Below, piece by piece: positions 60,288-64,000 of a DNA stretch of 64,000 bases (the stretch's first letter is position 1; every line of letters begins with the position of its first letter). Below the pieces are notes generated by a model. It was not told the DNA's origin, ran no database searches, and was given only the letters and a program-made list of their open reading frames with translations. A program made the translations under genes and the position numbers. The DNA comes from Thermoproteota archaeon (GTDB lineage Archaea; Korarchaeota; Korarchaeia; Korarchaeales; Korarchaeaceae), in contig JAOZFN010000011.1 of the NCBI GenBank assembly GCA_027492205.1, forward strand, positions 62,001 to 126,000, written 5' to 3'.

Positions 60288-61571
60288 TCACCCTCCGCCG
60301 GCCCTCTCCCTCCTGATCTCGCTTAGGACCTCCCTGGCCACGTCCTCTCGGATCTTCTTCATCCTCACGAGCCTCTCCACGACCAGGTCGACCTCCTCCC
60401 CGACGGCTCCGACAGCCATGGCCACGTTCCTGGCGTGGAGCTTCATGTGCCCCGCCTGGATGCCCTCCGTGGCGAGGGCCCTCAGGGCCGCGAAGTTCTG
60501 GGCGAGGCCGACGGCGGCCATGACCTCCGCCAGCTCCCTGGCGGTCTTTATCCCGAGGATCTTCAGGGCCAGCCTGGCGACCGGGTGCACCTTCGTCACG
60601 CCGCCGACCACGCCGACCGCCATCGGCATTTCCAGATATCCCTCGAGGTCCCCGTCCTCGTTCTTCCACCAGGTGCTGAGGCTCGTGTACCTGCCGAACC
60701 TTGCGGCGTATGAGTGGGCCCCCGCCTCAATGGCCCTCGTGTCCTGCCCCGTCGCCCTCGCGACCGCTATGACTCCGTTCATGATGCCCTTGTTGTGAGT
60801 GGCCGCCCTGTAGGGGTCGTTGGCGGCGAACTCGTAGGCGTAGACTATGCCGTCCACCACCTCCCTCCCGCCTATGTCCTCGGCCCTGAACACAGCGTGC
60901 GCCCTGGCCAGCCTGCGGTCGGCCAGGTTGGAGATTATCCTCAGCAGGGCCCTCCCCTTGGTGATCCTCTCCAGAAACGGGGCCACGGCCTCGGCCATCG
61001 TGTTAACGGCGTTGGCCCCCATGGCGTCCCTCACGTCCACCAGCAGGTGGACGATGACCATGGGCCCAACGCCCGTCTCGATGATCCTGACCTCCACATC
61101 CCTGGCCCCGCCCCCGAACTTCACGAGAACGGGGTCCTGCTCGTTGGCTATCTCCAGGATCCTGTCCCTCTCCATGAGGATCTGAACCCTCGCCTCCTCT
61201 GGGTTGGGGACGTCGATCAGCTGGATCTGTCCTATCATTATCGACTCGGTGGAGCTGGCCCTGAAGCCCCCGGCGGGCCTGGCCATCTTTGCGGCGTTGC
61301 TTGCCGCCGCCACGACCGACGGCTCCTCGATGGCCATGGGTACGAGGTAGTCTCTCCCGTTGATCAGGAAGTTGGTCGCGACCGCGAAAGGCAGCGGCCA
61401 GGTCCCGATGACGTTCTCGATCATCCTGTCGGCCACGTCCATCGGGAGCGGCCCCTCCTTCCGGAGGAGCTCCACCTCCTCCTGGCTGAGGTCGGCGAAC
61501 TCCCTGACGGTCTCAACCCTCTCATCGATGGGCAGCCTGTAGAAACCCGGAATGCGAGAGGTCTTCGCCAT
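60288..61571 (-). CDS. HMG-CoA reductase, class II
   Basis: The 427-residue enzyme reduces HMG-CoA to mevalonate in the archaeal lipid pathway. The class II pattern is visible: SRIPGFYRLPIDERVETVRE, ADRMIENVIGTWPLPFAVAT (catalytic Glu), EEPSVVAAASNAAKMARPAG, MGANAVNTMAEAVAPFLERI, THNKGIMNGVIAVARATGQD (Lys), and GHMKLHARNVAMAVGA (His). Class II enzymes often use NADH and occur in bacteria and some archaea (Archaeoglobus, Thermoplasma). A TATA-like tttttagg (61601-61608) precedes it on the minus strand. The small regulator follows. Confidence 0.95.
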   Translation of the reverse strand: MAKTSRIPGFYRLPIDERVETVREFADLSQEEVELLRKEGPLPMDVADRMIENVIGTWPLPFAVATNFLINGRDYLVPMAIEEPSVVAAASNAAKMARPAGGFRASSTESIMIGQIQLIDVPNPEEARVQILMERDRILEIANEQDPVLVKFGGGARDVEVRIIETGVGPMVIVHLLVDVRDAMGANAVNTMAEAVAPFLERITKGRALLRIISNLADRRLARAHAVFRAEDIGGREVVDGIVYAYEFAANDPYRAATHNKGIMNGVIAVARATGQDTRAIEAGAHSYAARFGRYTSLSTWWKNEDGDLEGYLEMPMAVGVVGGVTKVHPVARLALKILGIKTARELAEVMAAVGLAQNFAALRALATEGIQAGHMKLHARNVAMAVGAVGEEVDLVVERLVRMKKIREDVAREVLSEIRRERAGGG

Positions 61572-61659
61572 GGTGGGTCGGTTGAGGCGGCCACGCCAAT
61601 CCTAAAAATGCGGTCATCCGGCCGGATCCCGCCCTCCTCTGGGGTGCGAGCAGAGCCCC

Positions 61660-62283
61660 CTACTCTCCTCCCTCACCCCCCTCCGCTCCTCCCTCCTCCT
61701 CAACGCCCGTCCTCTTGAGGATTGCCCTAGCCACGCTCCTGACGATTCTCTTAGACACTGTGGGTATCCCGCCTTCGAGATAGGCCTCCTCGTCCAGGTG
61801 GCTTATCTTCCCGGAGATGATGCCCCCCACGTCTACCCACCACGCCCTGGACCCATTGGGGTCTGGGAAGACGCTAGTGAGGCTCGCCACAACCTTGGCT
61901 TCGGGAGAGAGGGACTCTATGAGCTCCTTCCACGCCCTGGCCTGGCCCCCGCCCTCCCTGGTGCAGATGACGACGTATCTGGAGTACCGGAGGATGTCCA
62001 TCTCCTCTTCGGAGAGCCTCGAGTTCTCCTCCAGCCTCCTCCCCCTGAGGCTCATCACGATGAAGTGAACGTTTCCCTCCCTTGCGGCCGTCCGAAGGGC
62101 CTCCCTGAGCCAGGTCAGCCTTCCCTCCCTGGCGGCATCCTCCAGGTCTATGCCGAGCGTGAGGGTGGCGTACCCACGCGACTTGAGTTCGTTGCTGATC
62201 ATCTTGACCAGCACGCCCTTCCCGGACCGCGGCTCGCCGACGACGAGCACCACCTCAGCATGTCCGGCGCGGCTCGCGCTCAT
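61660..62283 (-). CDS. P-loop NTPase of unknown role
   Basis: A 207-residue protein: the Walker A is VVLVVGEPRSGKGVLVKMIS, strand and Asp in LTLGIDLEDAAREGRL, HFIVMSLRGRRLEENSRLSE, and YVVICTREGGGQARAWKELI. The C-terminal region is acidic (VEEEGGAEGGEGGE). It resembles SIMIBI or KAP-like small NTPases but no family is certain. It stands upstream of hmg-CoA reductase on the same strand with an 88-base gap. Confidence 0.72.
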   Translation of the reverse strand: MSASRAGHAEVVLVVGEPRSGKGVLVKMISNELKSRGYATLTLGIDLEDAAREGRLTWLREALRTAAREGNVHFIVMSLRGRRLEENSRLSEEEMDILRYSRYVVICTREGGGQARAWKELIESLSPEAKVVASLTSVFPDPNGSRAWWVDVGGIISGKISHLDEEAYLEGGIPTVSKRIVRSVARAILKRTGVEEEGGAEGGEGGE

Positions 62284-62615
62284 CTAACCGAATCACCACC
62301 CATTGCCTCCGACTGGCGGTCGCGGAAGCGCCCAACCTGCCGGGCCACCTCCACACGCCGTGCGATCCTGGCCCCGGCCATGCGCCCCTCCGGCCAGCAT
62401 TTAAGCAGTTCGAGTTTGCTGACGTCAGGGGCTGACCTCGTAGGACGTCGCACATTCCACTGGAATCTCCGCCAGTTGTAGAGGGGTTATGCACCTCTCG
62501 TTCAGACAGGCCCGATCTTGGCCTGGGACGCAGACTCCGGGGGCGTATCAGGCGCCCTCGCCGGTCGCACCTCGGAGTGGTAAAGAATTTTAGCAGGTCG
62601 CCCCGGCGGTGTCAT
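62284..62615. other. Intergenic stretch with short perfect palindromes
   Basis: No gene is seen. Two perfect palindromes lie in it: ctgacgtcag (62419-62428) and attccactggaat (62454-62466), as possible protein-binding sites. A TATA-like aaagaatttta (62582-62592) serves the ferredoxin gene. Confidence 0.5.
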
Positions 62616-62855
62616 ATGCCCAAGTTCAAGGTGACCATCGACAGGGACCAGTGCATCAGCGACGGCGTGTGCTGGGCCCTCTGCCCCCAGGTCTTTGAGA
62701 TGAACCCCGACGACGGGAAGTCCCAGATCGTCGAGGAGTACAGGACCGACGACATAGGGACCGGCGTGGTGCCGGAGGACCTCGGCGACTGCGTGAAGCA
62801 GGCCGCCGACGCCTGCCCGGTCCAGATCATACACGTCGAGGAGGTGGAGGGCTGA
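62616..62855 (+). CDS. Ferredoxin with Asp-ligated cluster site
   Basis: The 79-residue protein has CISDGVCWALCPQVFEM: the ligands Cys, Asp, Cys, Cys-Pro follow the Pyrococcus furiosus layout, where Asp replaces the second Cys of a single cluster, and the last ligand is in DACPVQIIHVEE. It should carry one [4Fe-4S] (or [3Fe-4S]) cluster and transfer electrons in the cytoplasm. ATG 62616 lies about 25-30 bases after the TATA-like aaagaatttta. The longer in-frame start at 62577 overlaps the TATA and is rejected. Confidence 0.92.
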   Translation: MPKFKVTIDRDQCISDGVCWALCPQVFEMNPDDGKSQIVEEYRTDDIGTGVVPEDLGDCVKQAADACPVQIIHVEEVEG

Positions 62856-62886
62856 GCCCCCGACCGGGGCTCACCCCCTTTCTTGC
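62853..62886 (+). terminator. Hairpin terminator after ferredoxin
   Basis: Arms tgagcccc (62853-62860) and ggggctca (62866-62873), loop 5, then a T/C-rich run to 62886. Confidence 0.6.
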
Positions 62887-62903
62887 TTTCTCACCAAAAA
62901 AGC

Positions 62904-63716
62904 TCAGGGCTTTGACTGGCCGTTTATCAATCTGCTCAGGGTCTTTGCCCTCTCTGTGGCCGCCTCCACGGCCTTCATCACCGAGGACCTGACCCCGCCC
63001 TCCTCAATGTAGAATATCCCCTCTATCGTCGTGCCCCCCGGGGTCACTACCATCTCCTTGAGCTGGGCCGGGTGGACCCCCTGCTCCAGCACCATCTTGG
63101 CTGCCCCCAGCAGCGTCTGGGCCGCGGACTTCAGGGCGACGTCCCTCGGCAGGCCGACCTTCAGCCCGGCGTACATCAGGGCCTCTATGAAGAGGGCGGC
63201 GTAGGCGGGCCCGCTCCCGCTCAGCCCGGTCACGGCGTCCATCAGCTCCTCGTGGACCTCCTCGCAGGTTCCGAGGCAGCCGAACAGCTCCTTGACGAGC
63301 TTTACGTCCTCGTCCGTGACTCTGGGCCCCCTGCAAAAGGCCGTGAAGGACTCCCTGACCGACACGGCTATGTTGGGCATGGCCCTTATGACCCTGGCCC
63401 CCGGCGCAGCCTTCCCCAGGGTCTCGGTGCTGACGGCCGCTGCCAGGGATATCAGGAGCTTCCCTTCGATCTCCTCAGAAATCTCTGCCGCCACTCCCGC
63501 GGCCTTGTGCGGCTTGACCGCGAGTATGATCACGTCCGCCTCCCTGGCAGCCCGCCTGTTGTCGGATGTGAGTTCCACACCCTTCTCCGCCAGGTGCCTC
63601 GCCCTCTCGATCCTCCTCCTGGTTGCGACAACCCTCCAGCCCGACTCCGCTAGGGCGGCGGCGACGGCTCCCCCTATGGCGCCGGCGCCTATCACCGCAA
63701 CGACCTGCCTGCTCAC
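62904..63716 (-). CDS. proC: Pyrroline-5-carboxylate reductase
   Basis: A 270-residue enzyme that makes proline from pyrroline-5-carboxylate with NAD(P)H. VVAVIGAGAIGGAVAAALAE is the dinucleotide-binding start; ADVIILAVKPHKAAGVAAEI, RVIRAMPNIAVSVRESFTAF, and VTGLSGSGPAYAALFIEALM, ... KEMVVTPGGTTIEGIF give the ProC signature. The length matches the family. GTG 63716 lies about 25 bases after the TATA-like cttattatatc (63740-63750), a leaderless start. Confidence 0.95.
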   Translation of the reverse strand: MSRQVVAVIGAGAIGGAVAAALAESGWRVVATRRRIERARHLAEKGVELTSDNRRAAREADVIILAVKPHKAAGVAAEISEEIEGKLLISLAAAVSTETLGKAAPGARVIRAMPNIAVSVRESFTAFCRGPRVTDEDVKLVKELFGCLGTCEEVHEELMDAVTGLSGSGPAYAALFIEALMYAGLKVGLPRDVALKSAAQTLLGAAKMVLEQGVHPAQLKEMVVTPGGTTIEGIFYIEEGGVRSSVMKAVEAATERAKTLSRLINGQSKP

Positions 63717-64000
63717 AGGGCCTCACACCCCAGCACGCGATATAATAAGTTGTGCCCAGCCTCCTAGAGGTTCGAACTGTCCGCGGCACTTCCACGGGGA
63801 ACTCATCCTGATCTGCAGGCGCCAGATCTGGTCGCAGGCTCTACCCGAGGCCGTCCCCTCTTGACCCCTGCGACCCCGAACTCCCAAACGCTTACCTTGC
63901 CGTACCATCTTTTAACGCGGGGGCATTGCCAGGATCTCCCAAATCTCCTGCGCGCTCTGGCGAGCATGGCAACCCAGACTGCTCTCCTGACTCCCCTAGA
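63717..64000. other. Right-edge intergenic region
   Basis: No complete gene is seen. A TATA-like ttttaacg (63909-63916) points rightward; ATG 63966 opens a frame (MATQTALLTPL) that runs off the edge, too short to identify. The ggttcgaac near 63770 does not fold as a tRNA arm. Confidence 0.4.

Noticed and set aside
63765-63790. ggttcgaac as part of a tRNA
   Set aside because: The five bases on each side do not pair on either strand.
63966-64000. Start of a thermosome or other known gene at the right edge
   Set aside because: Only eleven residues are visible and they match no start pattern with confidence.
1-64000. CRISPR array or insertion sequence
   Set aside because: No regularly spaced direct repeats, terminal inverted repeats or transposase motifs were seen anywhere in the window.

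Overview
The window is archaeal chromosomal DNA of high GC (roughly 60-65 % by eye). The archaeal call rests on TATA boxes about 25 bp before many start codons (mostly leaderless genes), GTG and TTG starts, Shine-Dalgarno sites mainly inside operons, and family content: HerA-type ATPase, roadblock/V4R pair, class II HMG-CoA reductase with isopentenyl phosphate kinase, CydA-CydA' oxidase, VapBC modules and a DUF504 protein. The source looks like a (probably thermophilic) TACK-type archaeon. The phylum cannot be fixed from this sequence alone.

Layout. 0-11.6 kb: a HerA-like ATPase cut by the left edge and interrupted by an intein at its P-loop, a large secreted phospholipase-D/lamin-tail protein, a flavodiiron protein, SfsA, an archaeal bd-type oxidase pair without CydB, and a peroxiredoxin (an oxygen-handling cluster). 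11.7-22.8 kb: accessory DNA, with a doubly disrupted surface-protein gene, an AT-rich orphan membrane protein, two toxin-antitoxin pairs, a tandem pair of related membrane proteins with an HTH protein, a SatD-type operon with a palindromic operator, and stretches of decayed coding sequence. 22.8-32.7 kb: secreted proteins of unknown role around a thiamine ABC transporter operon (thiB-thiP-thiQ) preceded by a clear TPP riboswitch.

32.7-38.1 kb: small accessory genes (a nucleotidyltransferase-like protein with a partner, a PIN toxin, a possible recombinase remnant, a 36-residue membrane peptide) mixed with an AIR-synthase-like enzyme and a PqaA-type hydrolase. 38.2-46.6 kb: an MFS transporter, a DUF4349 protein, a solitary adenine methylase, a UbiA prenyltransferase with an ArsR regulator, and other single genes. 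46.7-51.6 kb: roadblock/LC7 and V4R genes, then a DUF4129 / MoxR / DUF58 operon. 51.6-64 kb: a GT-C glycosyltransferase, a nucleoside hydrolase plus PfkB kinase, a GDPD/NifX pair, a zinc-dependent phospholipase C-like protein, mevalonate-route genes, a frameshifted reductive-dehalogenase-like gene, ferredoxin and ProC.

The most noteworthy items are the intein at the HerA P-loop, the CydA-CydA' pair with altered haem ligands, the archaeal TPP riboswitch with an apparent anti-Shine-Dalgarno segment, the broken reductive-dehalogenase-like gene, the SatD operon with its operator, and the tandem membrane-protein operon. No CRISPR array, insertion sequence, rRNA or convincing tRNA was seen.
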